Positions 1 through 12,955 are shown, numbered from the stretch's first letter. The stretch is 64,000 nucleotides of DNA from Cynocephalus volans (GCF_027409185.1 NC_084462.1:186579571-186643570), one strand, 5' to 3'. Numbers and translations: made by a program. The notes: generated by a model not told the origin, from the sequence alone.

Positions 1-415
1 TTTTTTTGGTGGTGTCCTTAGGTTTTTCTGTATATAAGAAGGTGGTATATGCAAACAGGGACAGTTTACTTTCATGATTTCCAGTCTGGATGCCCTTTAT
101 TTTTTCTCTTTCCTGAGTGCTGTGGTTAGTACTTCCAAGACCATGTTAAATAAGATTAGTGAGGGTGATTATTTTTGTATTCTTCCTGTTCTCAAAGGAA
201 AGGCTTTCAGATTTCCTCACTCAGGATGATGTAGATGGCAGGTTTGTCATAAATAGTTTTATCGTATTCAGATACTTTCCTTCTAAACAGCATGTGTTGA
301 AAGTCATTACCGTGAAGGGATATCAAATTTTGTGTAATGCTTTTTCTGCATGTGTTGAGATGGTTATATCTTTTACATGTTTGATTAACTCACAACTGAT
401 AATGCCTGAATATTG
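1..415 (-). mobile_element. L1 ORF2 fragment, antisense
   Basis: Read on the minus strand this resembles the L1 ORF2 reverse-transcriptase region. The plus strand shows the usual antisense wording, with T-rich runs and a 'tttttctgcatgtgttgagatgg' type segment. Short open frames here are shadows of this relic. The left end is cut by the window edge. Recognised by eye only; the subfamily is not determined. Confidence 0.6.
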
Positions 416-1779
416 AATATCAAAAAATACTGTGCCACTTCCCTTTGGATTCCATGGTATCGGGTGAGAAATATACTGATGTTTAAGCTGGTGTCCACTG
501 TAGATAATGCCTCATTTCTCTCTGGCAGCTCAGTGCTGTCACAGGGGCAGGGTACTGATGGCATTCAACAGAGTGACAAGGGTGGACATGTATGTGACAA
601 CTCATGATGATGTTGAGCAGATGAGCAGGGTGGGGAGTGAAGGGGGACCAGTTAGAATGAGTCTGTTGTGTGCCTGTTTAGTAAAGGACTTGCAAGAGCA
701 CGACTGAATGCTGATCACAGTGGTGTGGTGGAGAGGAGCTCAGAACGATACAGGGAGGGACATAGATGCATTTGGGACAAATACAAATGCACTGGATTCT
801 ATTTATAAAATCTATAAACTTATTAGAGTTAGTTTGTAGATTACCACAGTAAAAGTGATATGTTTTCAATGATATGTGATCCAACAGCACCTGCCACTGA
901 CTACACAGAGCAGAATGAACGGACCACCACAGCCCTACTGGGTCCTCATCAGGCTGGGAGTCCAGGCGGGGCCTGACTGTGACAGACACATCTGCAGCTG
1001 TCTCCTCAAATCAGCCCAGGTCATTGATCAGTTCCAAATCCTTGAGCTGCAATCCACTGAGACCCTAATCAGATCACTTTCCCCCTCCTGACCTCCACCC
1101 TGGTCCATCATTACTGACAGTGCGAGGTTTGTGGAACCTCAAAGTTCAAAGTAAAGGCTTTAAACCTTTGAAAAAACGTTCTTAAAACATGTGAAACTCT
1201 TTATGCCCAAATTAAACTGCCAATTTTAACATATCACCTGAGCAAGTTTCAAAGTGTTGTTGAATTCAGTTTCATTGCAAAATGTTGACAATTTTTAACA
1301 TCTGAATTTGGAGGCAAATGTACCTAAAAGGAGAAATAAAGTAGCAAAGCCTCACTCATCCACATTCACCTTTTATCAAGTCCCAATATGCAAATCAAAG
1401 CAACTATTTCACCTGAGGTCGTGGAGTCTTCTCCATGAATGACTTACCCATGGACATTTGCCCTCTCTGGAGGCTCTTGCTTGTTTCTGCCTCTGTGAAG
1501 TCACAGCCAGAGTCGACTTTCTGAACCTCTGAAACCCTCACACACAATGCGGGGCTGAACAGAACTTGTTCCCTCTCGCCAAAGAGCAGCATGACCCCAG
1601 GTGACAATTGTCAGTGAAGAGACACACAGTGGCGTTGAGGTGACAAAGGTTATAAAACATTGGAAGAACTCCTTTGTGATTACTAATCATCCATTTTGTC
1701 AGTGAAAGACACATTGTTAAAAGTCCGAAGAAAATTCCCATCTTGGAAAGTATTAATTTGGGGAGAAATGATCAGAAAA
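416..1779. other. Intergenic, no gene recognised
   Basis: No IGHV exon, RSS pair or clear repeat family was recognised. The open frames are short, lack splice or family signals and overlap on both strands. A lone octamer-like ATGCAAAT occurs at 1388-1395 with no V exon beside it. Confidence 0.5.
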
Positions 1780-1990
1780 CATATTCTTTATTTTTATTTT
1801 TTTAATTGAAAGATAACTGATTATATATATATATGTATTTTGGGGGGGTGGTAAATAATAAAGAATGGAATATTACAAATGCGGAGACAATGTGGTGATC
1901 AAATCAGGATCATTAGTAGAATCACGTTTGCATAAAGTCACCAGTCCCCGTGGTCCTTAACTATTTCCTCACTGTCCCCCCTCCCACTCC
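1780..1990 (-). mobile_element. L1 3'UTR-like fragment, antisense
   Basis: A T-rich run and TA repeat are followed by text resembling the antisense 3' end of old primate-type L1 elements ('gtgatcaaatcaggatcatta'). Highly diverged. Confidence 0.45.
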
Positions 1991-2629
1991 CATTCCAGGC
2001 TCTAATAACGAGACCTTTGTTCTCTCTCTTTTATTATTATTTTTTTTTTTTGTGGAAAGTTCAGTGTGGTGCTGTGATTATTTATTTCTTTATTTGTTAA
2101 TAGCAAACATATTACTAAGCCTTTGTTTATACGCTCTTAGGTTTCTAAATATGAGATTTTTGGAAAGTTCTCTCCAGTTATAAAGACGGTCGGCTGATTT
2201 AAGAAGGGTTTGTAGTAGCAGAGAAAGTGCAAACCATTTCAATTGATGTGACTTTGTTGAAATCTCAGTGCCCAAGACTTCACTGAAAATCCATGCATGA
2301 TGCTGTTTTTAACCTGGGGAGACACTACATGTAGGTATTGCAGGCGGCTGGTGCAGAGAACATCTGCCCATTGGCTGAATTTCCTTCTGGAGACTTCTCA
2401 CAGCATTTTCAACTCTCCGTCAGCACCAGATATTGCTATTTTCATGGTCTGCCATCTTTGTAAATATTTTACACATCATAATTTATGTATATCTCATCAC
2501 AGTTGTATTAGGAGATGTAACTACCCACCTTTTCATTGATGTGTTTCCATTTCTGGCCAGTCTGCTTCTGTTCCATAATCTACACATCTATCCTTTTGCC
2601 AAAACAAAACCAAGGTTCTCTTGACTCCT
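1991..2629. other. Intergenic, nothing recognised
   Basis: AT-rich sequence with only short overlapping open frames. No splice sites, RSS or known repeat could be named. Confidence 0.4.
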
Positions 2630-3530
2630 AAATTATTTGAGTTTTCCTGTAAGGTTTCTAACACGTTCTTAAATTTCTATAAAGTAAAAATTCCGTTCAG
2701 ATTTTGATTTTGAATGCACTGAATCTGTAGAATGATTTGAAGAAAATTGTTACATTAAAAATATGAAGTCTCCCAACACATGAATAAATTCTCTGTTTGT
2801 TCAGGTCTTTACAAATCTCTCTAAATAGTGCTTTATAGCTTTCAGTATAAAAGTCTTTGCCAGTCTTTGTTAGATTTACTCTTCTTATTTTAGTGTAGGG
2901 TAATGGCATTGCTTTTTAAAAATTTTCGTGGATAAGTTTTGTTGCTTGGTAAATAGAAATATATAGCATTGTTAAAAACAGAATTTATATCTTTAGAGCA
3001 GTTTTATGTTAAGTGCTAAATTAAGCAAAAGATTCAGAGAGTTCCCATATGTCCCCTTCCCCACATGCACAGCCTCCCCCACCAGTGTGGCACATTATTT
3101 ACAACCGATATTTGTGAATTTGCCTTCAATCAAATAGCTTTCCCTAGTTGACTTTTTTTTTGTAGCTTTATTATTTTTTTTTGTAGATTCCTTCCAATTT
3201 TTTTACCAGCATAATCATGTTATTGGTGAATAAAGAGTTTTAGTTTTTCCTTTCCAAAATTTATTCTTCTTTATTTCTCATCTTGTTGGGCTCTCTAGTT
3301 TCTCCAGGACAACGATGAGCACAGGGGACAGATTTCAACAACTTAACATTAATGTGCTGACAGCTGCCACATTCTTACATGCTTTTACCAGACACAGGAA
3401 CTTAATTTCCAAATTTATTTAGCAGAGAGGTGTCATGAGAATGTGCTCAAGTTTATCAACTTATTTTTTCTTCTTTTATTTACCAAGCAGGTAACATGTT
3501 TTTTTCTTCTTTAGTCTACTAACGTGTTGA
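2630..3530 (-). mobile_element. Old L1 fragments, antisense
   Basis: Several blocks read like antisense L1: 'ttgaatgcactgaatctgtagaatgattt' near 2710, a diverged 3'-end-like block with 'cccacatgcacagcctcccccacc' near 3060, and more T-rich ORF2-like text to about 3520. They may be separate insertions. Boundaries are approximate. Confidence 0.5.
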
Positions 3531-5055
3531 TTTACAGTAGCTGATGTTTTACAGAAGTGAACTCACACAGTATTGAAGTAACCGCCATCAAGCACACAAT
3601 TCTGCAGCATTTTGTGCATTCACTGTCATGCAGCTGCCACCTCCATGTCATGACCTTCAATCCTGGAACCGCTCCCAATAGGTATTCTGGTCATGATATT
3701 GCACGCATCTCACACATTGTTATATTCCATTCCCAGAGCTGTTTAGGACTTTTGCTTCTATTTTCATGAGAGATATTGACCTGTAATTTTTTTTCATGTA
3801 ATATTACAGTTTTTTATCTTAGAATTACACAAGTTACATAGAACTAGTTAGTACATGTGCCCTATTTCTTTATTCTGTGAAAGAATGTGTGCAAGATGGT
3901 ATTTGTTTCTCAGATATTCATGGGTTACAAGGCTAAATATTATATAAAGAGGTAAATTTCCACATTTGCACAAACTGAGCTGTGCTTGCAGAGAAGCACC
4001 AATAAAAACCTCAAAATGTATATTTTATTTTGGTTGTTGTTGAAGTTTACAACCAGATACCAAATGTTTGTGAGAATTAGAAGGGCCCCCAAACAGGCAG
4101 GGTGATCTGAAGAAGGTAAATGGGTTAGTAGGATTTGACTACTTGACGCCAGGCCTTGTCATGAACATGTGTAATTCAGGCAGTTTGCAATGGCACAGAG
4201 AAGGGCAGTGCACCTTCATGCTGGGTTGGCAGCCGGAGACAGGGGCTGGATATCCACATGAGGAAAAGATAAACTGGATCCTTAACACCAGTTATACTGT
4301 AAAAAAAAAAATTCAAGTTAAATTGTAGATTAAAATATGAAAATTAAAATGTTAGAGATTTAAACAATTTTAATTTCTATAGTATGCATAAAATGGAAAC
4401 AAAAGAAAACAAACAAACAAACAAAACACAGGGCCTAAAATACAATAAATATAAAGGAAACATTTGATATATTGGGGTTTAAAATTTGAAATTTTCTTCA
4501 TCATGTGACACCATTATGAGAATGAAATCAAGAGCAGCAATGTGGGAAAAAGTGAATCGACGTACATTTACCCCCCGAAGATTCCCATGCATGCACCTGC
4601 CAGAGTGGCTGAAAACACAGACGAGCAGCGGAGGACAGGTAGAGGGACAGGAGCAGCTCCGGTGCCCATGGGGATGACAGCCAATCACATTTTTCAGTGC
4701 CTCTGATGTGACAGTAGGTCGATGTGGGCAATGGGACCATCTGTGTGACAGTGTCTACTAATGCTGAGGAGAAGAGTCATCCACACATGACTCTATTTCT
4801 AACATGTGTTTACATGACAGATTTACCTACATATCTCCACAAAAGGACATGCAGTTTTGCCCCTAGCAGCACCATGTCTATGTCTTGAACTGGGCACCAG
4901 CTGCCTGTCCTCTCACAGCAGGTTTTCAGTGCACACAACACTCCATGTTTGGATTCATTCACATGCAGTCAGAGATGGGCAGCACGAACCCATGGTTTAG
5001 ACATTGGGTGTGACTCATGTGCAGCAGGGCTTGGATAAAGGGGCTTCAGGGGCTG
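3531..5055. other. Intergenic, no gene recognised
   Basis: About 1.5 kb without a supportable gene. It contains A-rich tracts (4301-4312 and an AAAC repeat near 4410) that could mark retroposon tails. Short open frames on both strands around 4480-4740 overlap each other and match no family I recognise. Confidence 0.4.
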
Positions 5056-5415
5056 TGCTACAATTGTAAAGTTGCAGTGGTTATTTTACAGTTTTGGAGG
5101 CTGGAAGTCCAGGACTCAGGGGTGCATCTGGTGAGAGCCTTCTTCTGGGTGGGGGCTCTCTACAGGGTCCCAGGGTGTCACAGTTGTCACATGGTGGCTG
5201 AGCAAGAGCTTATGTCTATGTGCTTCTTCCTCTCTTTGTAAAGCCCCCAATCTCCTCCCTGGTAACTCATTAAACCCTTAACCCAAGAATCCATCCATGA
5301 GGTCCCAATACTCACAATCCAATCACCTGTTAAAGTCCCCAACTTTCAAGTACCTTATTGGGGATTAAGTTCCAACATAAGCTTTGGAGGGGAAACACAT
5401 TGAGACCACAGAAGA
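5056..5415 (-). repeat. MaLR/ERVL-type LTR, antisense
   Basis: The order of blocks matches an antisense MaLR-type LTR: 'ttttggaggctggaagtccaggactcagg', a variable middle, then 'ggggattaagttccaacataagctttggagggg' and 'cattgagaccacag'. No partner LTR is nearby, so it is probably a solo LTR. The subfamily is not assigned. Confidence 0.55.
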
Positions 5416-7157
5416 GACCCTGGACACATTGTGAGTTTTGACATAGGTGCACTGTAGCGAGTGGTGTGCAGTGGTGACATATGTGGCATGTAAGGCTGGC
5501 ACTGTTTTCTGCAGCACAGCCTTCTTGTCCTGGAGTGTCACCAGGGCAGTGGCTGGTGGGTTTACACTAATGAGCGCCCTCACAGACATGACATGGTACC
5601 TTGCCTGAACATCTTTGGCAGCATACCTACCAGAGTGCTACTCCCCATAGAGTTGTGTTCTGACACTTTCTCCTCCTGGCTTCTAGGAGCAAAGGTCATG
5701 CAAAGCGATGGCTGGAAGGACCTTCTGTCCCACATTAGGGGTTCTATCAAAGCTCCTGAGATGGGGGCCTGGAGATGTCTGCTTCTGGCTCTGGATACTT
5801 TTCACAGAAGAACGCACACCCATCTGTCCTCCCACACTCCGTTCTGACCCACGCTTATCCTCACCACTTTGGTGAATGGTCTCAGTTCATGGAGAGGTAG
5901 CAGGACTTGAACATGCCCTGGTGGAGGACAAATCATTGTCTACTTTTACCTTTTAAAGCTTATCCAAGTGTATCATTGGCGATGGGACAATTGATTCACT
6001 GTTGTTCATTCTCCTAAGAACGTGTCTGTTTTCCTGGATGAACAAATCCTATCACTAGAGCTATGACATGGGACCCACCTGGGACAGCTCAGCAGAACTC
6101 AGTAGCTTATGACTGGGCAGTGCAGGAGAGTTCCCTGGTGGCCTTGGGACTCCAGTTCTCCCCCTTTCCCTGCTTGTAGTTCTCAGGAATAACTGTTGAA
6201 TGTGCTGGAAAGACAACGTCCTGAGACAGGAAGGGACTGGACAGAATGTCCTGGGCCGTGTTCCCATCCCTCCCAAGGAATGTAACATCTTGAGTTAGGG
6301 AGGAACTGGCTGGGACACTCCAGCATTTTTCCTTCCTCCGCTGGATACAGGATGCCCTTCAGAGCTTTAGCCAAGTGGGGCATGTGACCTCTGGGGTTCA
6401 CCACCTGGAGTAGGCTGCCTTTCGGGGTCCTGTTGCTGTGGTACAGGTGGGACACACACAGTTGAGACTCCATCTGCCCTGGGCAGCTTTCCTGAGTGTT
6501 GGGGACAGCTCACAGAGATCCAAGGCTTCTGTCCCTTGTCTATCTGTGAGTGATAAGCCTACTTCGTGTAACCTGTTTGTGTGAGCATGCTCTGTCTTGC
6601 TGGATCCAGACACGTTGGTGACTGTGTGCAGTGAGCCTGTGTCTCCAGCTACACATTCACATTTTGGTGCGCTGCATCCACCCATTTCCACCTGAGCTCA
6701 TGGCTGCTGCAGTCCCTCTGCCACTTGGCCAGGTCTGTTGTGGAGACCTGAGAGCAAGAGCCCCTCTACAGTCTGCAGGTAACCTTGAGACCCATGGGGA
6801 CATGGAGAACTAGTGGCCAAGATGAGGTGTCTATGTCCCGCTCCACCAACCGGTCCTTAGCAGGAGTGGCCCTTGCTCCTCATGACTTCAGCCCAGCCAG
6901 GTGTGGACACATCCTCCTCACCTCAGGCTTGACCTTGGCTCTGGACACTTGGTTAGGGGGGACCATTGGAACCTGGACCACAGCTCCCTTCTCCCTCCCT
7001 GTGCCCATGCAGTGCCAGGGACCAAGGGACTTGTAGGTGAGTAGCAATTCAGAAAGGAAATCCTCCCAGGCCTCCCTTGCACTTGCCTCTGGGACTGGAC
7101 CACTGCCTGCTGTGGGTTCCCTGTTCCACCTGGCGCCCCTGCGTGCCCTTGCAAGGA
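5416..7157. other. Intergenic flank 3' of an IGHV pseudogene
   Basis: GC-richer sequence downstream, in minus-strand sense, of the 7.2-kb IGHV pseudogene. Many short open frames overlap on both strands with no family signature. No gene is supported. Confidence 0.4.
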
Positions 7158-7196
7158 GGTCTGTGTCTGAGCTTGCACTGACATCCCCTCTCTATG
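7158..7196 (-). promoter_or_regulatory. Degraded V-RSS (23-bp spacer)
   Basis: In V orientation there is a heptamer-position CATAGAG at 7196-7190, a 23-bp spacer, and a nonamer ACACAGACC at 7166-7158. Spacing is perfect, but the heptamer departs from CACAGTG at several positions, so RAG cleavage is unlikely. Confidence 0.75.
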
Positions 7197-7644
<448 letters not shown>

Positions 7645-7743
7645 GGTGGAGCTGCTGGGTTCTGTCCTGTCCCAAAACCTGGGTGGAGCTTCTCTGTGAG
7701 AATGCCTGGCAAGCCCCCCATTTGTAACAGCAGAGGAGAATCC

Positions 7744-7751
7744 ATTTGCAT
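7744..7751 (-). promoter_or_regulatory. IGHV promoter octamer
   Basis: An exact ATGCAAAT on the minus strand, about 100 bp upstream of the dead leader exon at 7644. This is the Oct-1/Oct-2 site of immunoglobulin V promoters. It has outlived the gene. Confidence 0.75.
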
Positions 7752-8449
7752 GTGCTGCAGACACAACTGTGCAGCCCAGACATCGTGCTGTGTGCATGAA
7801 ATTTTCATCCTATGAATGACCGAAGGTGCAGCCAGAACCAAGAATGCCTGCAAAAAGGTGGCCCCTGTCCTGAGCATCCCTCCCACTCTGTCTTCACAAG
7901 ACCCAGGTGCTCCGACCCATCCCTTCTGATATGATCCTCAGGAATTGAAATTCCTCTGGCCTCAGGGTTCTGTGGATGTGGGTGAGGAGCCTGTGAGGTC
8001 TGCCCCAGAGGTGCCGTCGTTGGGGTCGTCTTCCTACTTTCCTTCATTTCCTGTGTGATGTGTGAACTTCCCAGGTCTTGGGAATAAGAATTTAAAATGG
8101 AACAGCATTTTTATTTTGAGTTGGAAACTCTTATTTTTCCCACTAGGGTCTTACACAAAACTCTAACATATAAACCTGGTAGAAAGCCTTCATCTGAGGC
8201 TGTCGCGGGCATCCCTGTTTTATTGACTTCTCTCTTGCAGCATGAAAACTGCCTTCCTGAAATGAAGGTCTTAGTCCCCGTCACCACTGTTATTGTGCGA
8301 GAGTTTTGTGTCCCGCAAGCATCTCCAGTTCTGATAATTTCCCTCAGTTGTAAACAAGAAAGGAACATGTTGGCTGTTAGGATCAAAACTCCTGGATATA
8401 AAGTTGAGTTGATGAAATATCCAGGCACAAAGGACCCCACAGGGATACC
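7752..8449. other. Intergenic; overlapping ORFs of doubtful meaning
   Basis: Open frames of 139 codons (plus, 8097-8516) and 169 codons (minus, 8111-8620) face each other. Neither shows a known domain. They run into an L1-like G-rich tail, so the stretch is probably retrotransposon 3' sequence or unannotated flank rather than a gene. Confidence 0.4.
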
Positions 8450-8690
8450 CCATCTCCTGCCGAGCCTGGGTCTTACAGAGGGAGCGAACTTTCCTAGGGC
8501 TACAGATTGGAGTTGAGGGGAGAGGGGGAAGGGAAAGGAAGTTGAGGGATCATTGGAAGGGGACAAAAGGGACAAAAGTATTTTCTGGTAATGGGTGTAC
8601 CCCCAATATGAATCTGGCACCTACATTATGGGCAGAAGGGGGGACAATCAGCTTTGTATCTTGAGAATGTTCAAAATAAATAAATAAATA
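8450..8690 (+). mobile_element. L1-like 3'UTR with G-rich tract and A-rich tail
   Basis: A purine tract (gaggggagagggggaagg) around 8513-8560 is followed by AT-richer sequence and an (AAAT)n tail from about 8676. This is the usual architecture of an L1 3'UTR on the plus strand. A similar arrangement recurs at 43.3 kb. Confidence 0.5.
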
Positions 8691-8714
8691 ATGAAATAAT
8701 GAAATAAATAAATT

Positions 8715-10110
8715 TTAAAAAAAGACAAACCAAGACTAGAACAACTTAATAGACCAAATGGACCCAAACAGTACGTAGAACTTTCAACCAAACCAAAAAA
8801 TATGTACATTTTTCTCAAGCACACATGGAACATTCTACAGAATAGATTCTATTTTATGCAACAAACACATATGAAGATTAAAATTGTTCCAACATCTATT
8901 CTGACCACAGCAAATCAATAGTCACAATAAGGTGTAATTCACCAATGTGAAGAAACTAAAGAGCACTCATGTGAACAACCATTTTATCAACAGGAAATGA
9001 AAAGATGATTTTAAAATATCTCCAGAAATAAAAATTAAAACACAGTTTAACACAGGTTATGAGATGTGGCCAAACCTTCCCAGTGAAAAAGAACAGTGAG
9101 GAACAGCTTCGTTGGACAGTTATGGGACCTCAAACAGCCAGCCCTTGTTTGTTCTGAACACTCTAGTTCTAGAACATATTTTGAACCATGACTAAGTAGA
9201 GACATCGCTGGGATACACGGATGGTTAATATAAGCAAGTTGCTGCGTGAGATAAACCACATCACAGAATGAAATAAAAACAGCACAATCATCTCAGCAAA
9301 CGCAAAAAGGGCACTTGCTACAATTCAAGATATTTTTTATAATAAAAAATTTCAGCACATTATTTATAGAAAAAATATACCTCATTACTTTAAAGGTAAC
9401 ACAGAGCAATCCCATAGTTAACCACATGCTTCACAGCGACAGTGAAAAGCTTTATACACATGATCAGGAACAAGACATAACCCCCCTCTCCACTACTCTT
9501 CAACATGGAACTGGAAGCACCAGCCAGATCAGTAAGTTAGTAATGAGAAATAAATGAGGGCTACATTGGAAAAAACAATGAAAACTGTTTCTGTTTGCTG
9601 ATAACATCATCTCATATATGAAAAAACTAAAGTCCACACCCCACCTAATAACTGTGGGAACTAAGAATTTAGTATTGCTGCACGATACAAAATCAACACA
9701 CAGAAATCAGTGGCATTTCTATAAACCAAAAACTATCTATAAAACAAATCAATAAAACAAATTCATTTTCTATAGCATCAGAAAAAAGAATTAAATTCTA
9801 GGAAAAAAATTAAGCAAATAGGTGAAAGATGTGTATACTTAAAATTCTAAAACATTAATGAAAAACTAATCAAATGATATAATGAAGGAAAGAATAACTT
9901 GTGTTCATTGATTTTAAGAATTAATGTAATTATACGGTTTATATTACTCAAGGCTAAAACACAATCATTACCAGCATCCCATTGTAACTTTTCACACATA
10001 AATGAAAAGTAACTCTAAAATGTGTTTAAAAACACAGAAAACTGCAAATACCCAAAGCAATTCTGAACTTAATAACAGAGTTGCAGGCCATCTATGATTT
10101 TTATATTACA
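8715..10110 (+). mobile_element. L1 ORF2 fragments, sense
   Basis: Diverged L1 ORF2: an endonuclease-domain block near 8790-8860 ('acatttttctcaagcacacatgga') and reverse-transcriptase-side blocks near 9270-9790 ('acacacagaaatcagtggcatttctata'). No long open frame remains. An A run follows at 10110-10123. Confidence 0.7.
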
Positions 10111-10123
10111 AAAAAAAAAAAAA

Positions 10124-10789
10124 ATGTTTTCTACTGAACCTTTCAAAGATCATTAGAGTTTAAGTCATGTTCAAATTTCCTGGAAAATATGGGTTTTAGA
10201 TTTTTGGCTTCTTTAGACAACTGTAATCTCAAGTGGCTGCAGACTGCAAGTCCTGACGCTCCTGCTGGTAACTGTCATCCCAATGTCAATGTGGGCTTCT
10301 TAGTCCTTGACGCACAGCTCAGGCATGATCCCTTGCACACCTCTCAGGAGGCAGCCTGGAGCCTTGACTGTGATCTGCACGCACATTTCTTCTCACAGCC
10401 TGTGCTTTGTGGGTCCCCTTCAGCTACACACCTGCAGGTCAGGAGGTGAGCCAGGTCTCCATGCAGATGCAGCAGCTTCCTCTCCACCTGCTCCTCTCCC
10501 TGCTGCTGTCTCCACTGGGTGCTTCCTAGGGGGTTCCCTTTCTGTCTTTATTTCCACCAAGGCAGAGTTTTCACTGTTGCTGGTGTATGAGTTCAGCAGG
10601 GATGGAGAATTCCAGATTCTCACACCACTAGGTCATGGCTGGGATGGAAAGGGCTGCTGCCTGGTGGTTGTCACTTATGATGTTGTGTGAACCTGGCTGA
10701 ACATTTCTGATCCACAGGAACCACAGTCATCACCTTCTAGTGTCCAGAATATGATACATGATGAAGGTGTATAACCCAACCAACCAAAG
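10124..10789. other. Unassigned GC-richer block
   Basis: A GC-richer island between two L1 pieces holds a 127-codon plus-strand frame (10307-10690) and an overlapping 86-codon frame. No domain, signal peptide with V exon, or RSS was found. It may be the remains of a gene fragment or of another repeat. Left unassigned. Confidence 0.35.
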
Positions 10790-11660
10790 TTGTGAGAAGC
10801 TCAATTAAAAATGGGCAAGGAATGGAATATACAGTCAATGTGATTAAGATAAATATCTGAGGAGCAAATGAAAAGATCACTAAACTCATTAGTCATCAGG
10901 AAAGTGCAAATAAAAACACAATATAGCACTTCAGAGCCAATAACATGGCTGTAATTTTTAAGAAAAATACCGTTTTCCTCATGGATATCTAGACATTGGA
11001 AAAATTACAGAGAGCTGGTGGTCAGGCAAAATTGTAAAACTGCTGTGGCAATGATTTGGGCAGTTATAGAAAAGGTTAAATGCAGAAAAACCACATGACA
11101 CAGTGATTCCACCTCTATATATATTCCAAGATAACTGAAAAGAGCTGTCCAACAGAATTTCCATGAACGTTCACAGCAGCACTATTCACAGTAGCCAAAA
11201 ATAAACAATGCCAAACATTCACTGACTGATGAACTGATAAACAAATGTGGTAAATTGATAAAAATGTAAACTATTCACCTATAAAAATGAATGTGACACC
11301 GACAAATGCCACAACAGAATGCACTTTGAAAACATTACTCTACATTAAAGAAGCAGACACCAAAGGCCACATATTATATCAGTGAATTAATATGAAAAAT
11401 CCAGAATAGGTGAGTCCATCGAGACAGAAATCATATTAGTGTTTTTTAGGGGCTTTGAGAGACAGGAATGTGAAGCGGCTGCTTTAAGGGAATGGGATTT
11501 CTTTTTGAGGCAAGAAATGTCCTCTAACTAGACAGTGGTGACATTTAACAAACCATGTGAAAATACTGTGTCACTAAACTGTACAGTTTAAAATGGTTAA
11601 TATAGAGAATGTAATTTATTTCAATTCTGCCATCACACACCGTAAAAAAACATTACATTC
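10790..11660 (+). mobile_element. L1 3' part, sense
   Basis: Recognisable late ORF2/3'UTR wording, for example 'gttcacagcagcactattcacagtagcc' near 11170 and 'aaactgtacagtttaaaatggttaa' near 11580. Broken by many changes. Confidence 0.7.
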
Positions 11661-11903
11661 AATTTATTTGTTATGTTAATCTTTTTTAGGGTAACAGAAA
11701 CCACATTTTAAAGGAACCCACAAAGCAAATGAAGAAAAAGTAAGAGTTCCCAACTGTGACTTCTGTTGAACTTGGACAGGAGACACTGAGGACAGAAAGG
11801 ACAGCCTGGGTACCCTCTGCACCTGCTCCTCAGTGGAAATTCTGTACTAAGTGCACACTGAGCTCCTCCTAATTCCAAGTCCCCTCTTGTCTATAAGCAA
11901 AGA

Positions 11904-11942
11904 GGTTTGTGTCTGGGCTCATGCTGAGTTCCCCTCACTGTG
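11904..11942 (-). promoter_or_regulatory. V-RSS, consensus heptamer and good nonamer
   Basis: In V orientation: heptamer CACAGTG at 11942-11936, 23-bp spacer, nonamer ACACAAACC at 11912-11904. The signal is intact although its V gene is dead. Confidence 0.9.
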
Positions 11943-12375
11943 TTTCTTGTGCAGTCATACACAGCCATATCCTGGACAATCAGCTGCTCATGGTTAAATA
12001 ATCTTGGCTCTTGGAGGTGTCCCTCATGATGCTGACTCAGGATTTAAGATCTGTATTATAAATTGTGCTTTCACAACCTCATATCACACTTACCCACTGC
12101 AGCCCCTTTCCTGAATGCTGGTGGATCCAGTGCAAACAATAGCTAGTTATAGAGAATCCAGAGACAGTGGAGGTGAGGGACAGGGTCTATGAAGTTACAG
12201 CAGGCCAGGTTCTGACTCCTGAAGCTGCACCTTGGATGGGACAGCTGGGAACAAGGAGCATCACCATCAGTCAAACACACCAGAAGCCCCATGCCCAGGT
12301 CCCATTCCTGAAGTCCCAGAGGCACTCACAGCAGGGAGCAGCCACCAAGCACAAGAGTCACCTCAGGACATCCAT
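11943..12375 (-). pseudogene. IGHV: IGHV clan II pseudogene
   Basis: A V segment with a preserved plan: leader exon 12375-12330 (46 nt, ATG kept, GTGAGT donor kept), an 85-bp intron and a V exon from 12244. The 3' end reads AVYDCTR with Cys104 retained, followed by an intact RSS. It is disabled by an in-frame TGA at codon 6 of the leader, a TAA and frameshift in FR1 where VKPSQ is expected, Cys23 changed to Ser, and further stops around CDR1 and FR2. The leader (MDVLR...) resembles that of the 38.7-kb pseudogene, so the two probably share an ancestor. Clan II by leader and FR1 pattern. Confidence 0.85.
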
Positions 12376-12457
12376 ATTCTGATGAAGGGCTCCTGGTGAG
12401 AAGGAGACTGGGGATGCTCAACCCAGGGCTGTGCTTTCTTCCTGACACTGGGGTCTG

Positions 12458-12465
12458 CTCTGCAT
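12458..12465 (-). promoter_or_regulatory. Degenerate octamer upstream of clan II pseudogene
   Basis: ATGCAGAG in V orientation, one mismatch from ATGCAAAT, about 85 bp upstream of the leader ATG. Confidence 0.5.
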
Positions 12466-12921
12466 GAGGGGAGTCCCTGATGATATAAGTGGGAGAGCAG
12501 AGCGCAGGGTGTCGACCCACCCTTCATTGTGCAGAGTGTTTACGTCGTGCTGCTCAGAAGAACTGGGGAGACAGAACCTCAGGGACTCTTCTACGCATCA
12601 CTGCCTGGTCTTCCTGTTTCCAGAGAAACATTAAGAGAAGTGGAGATGGAGGATGCAGGGCTTGATAGCACAGAACATGTAGAAGTGTTTAACTTAAAGT
12701 GATTTCTGGTTCAAGGAGAAATCCATGACCTTTTGATCCTCAGGTGCTCCCTTCACCATGTCTGGTGTTTGAATCTGGCTGTCAGCTGTGACCTCAGTCT
12801 CTCTGCACACAAAGCCCTTATGTGTGACTTCAATTGAGAAAGTTGGGCTTCTATAGATTGTAGTAGATTGTTCACTTCAGAACAGGCAGACGTTCCTCAG
12901 AGAGACAGATATGCATATGCA

Positions 12922-12922
<1 letters not shown>
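12466..12922. other. 5' flank of IGHV pseudogene
   Basis: Upstream flank with no recognised gene or repeat. Confidence 0.4.

Positions 12923-12955
<33 letters not shown>

Noticed and set aside
1388-1395. Isolated ATGCAAAT octamer
   Set aside because: No leader, V exon or RSS lies in the expected position on either strand.
8281-8320. Text resembling the end of a V exon (TATTGTGCGAGAG) on the plus strand
   Set aside because: No RSS with a 23-bp spacer follows and no framework precedes it.
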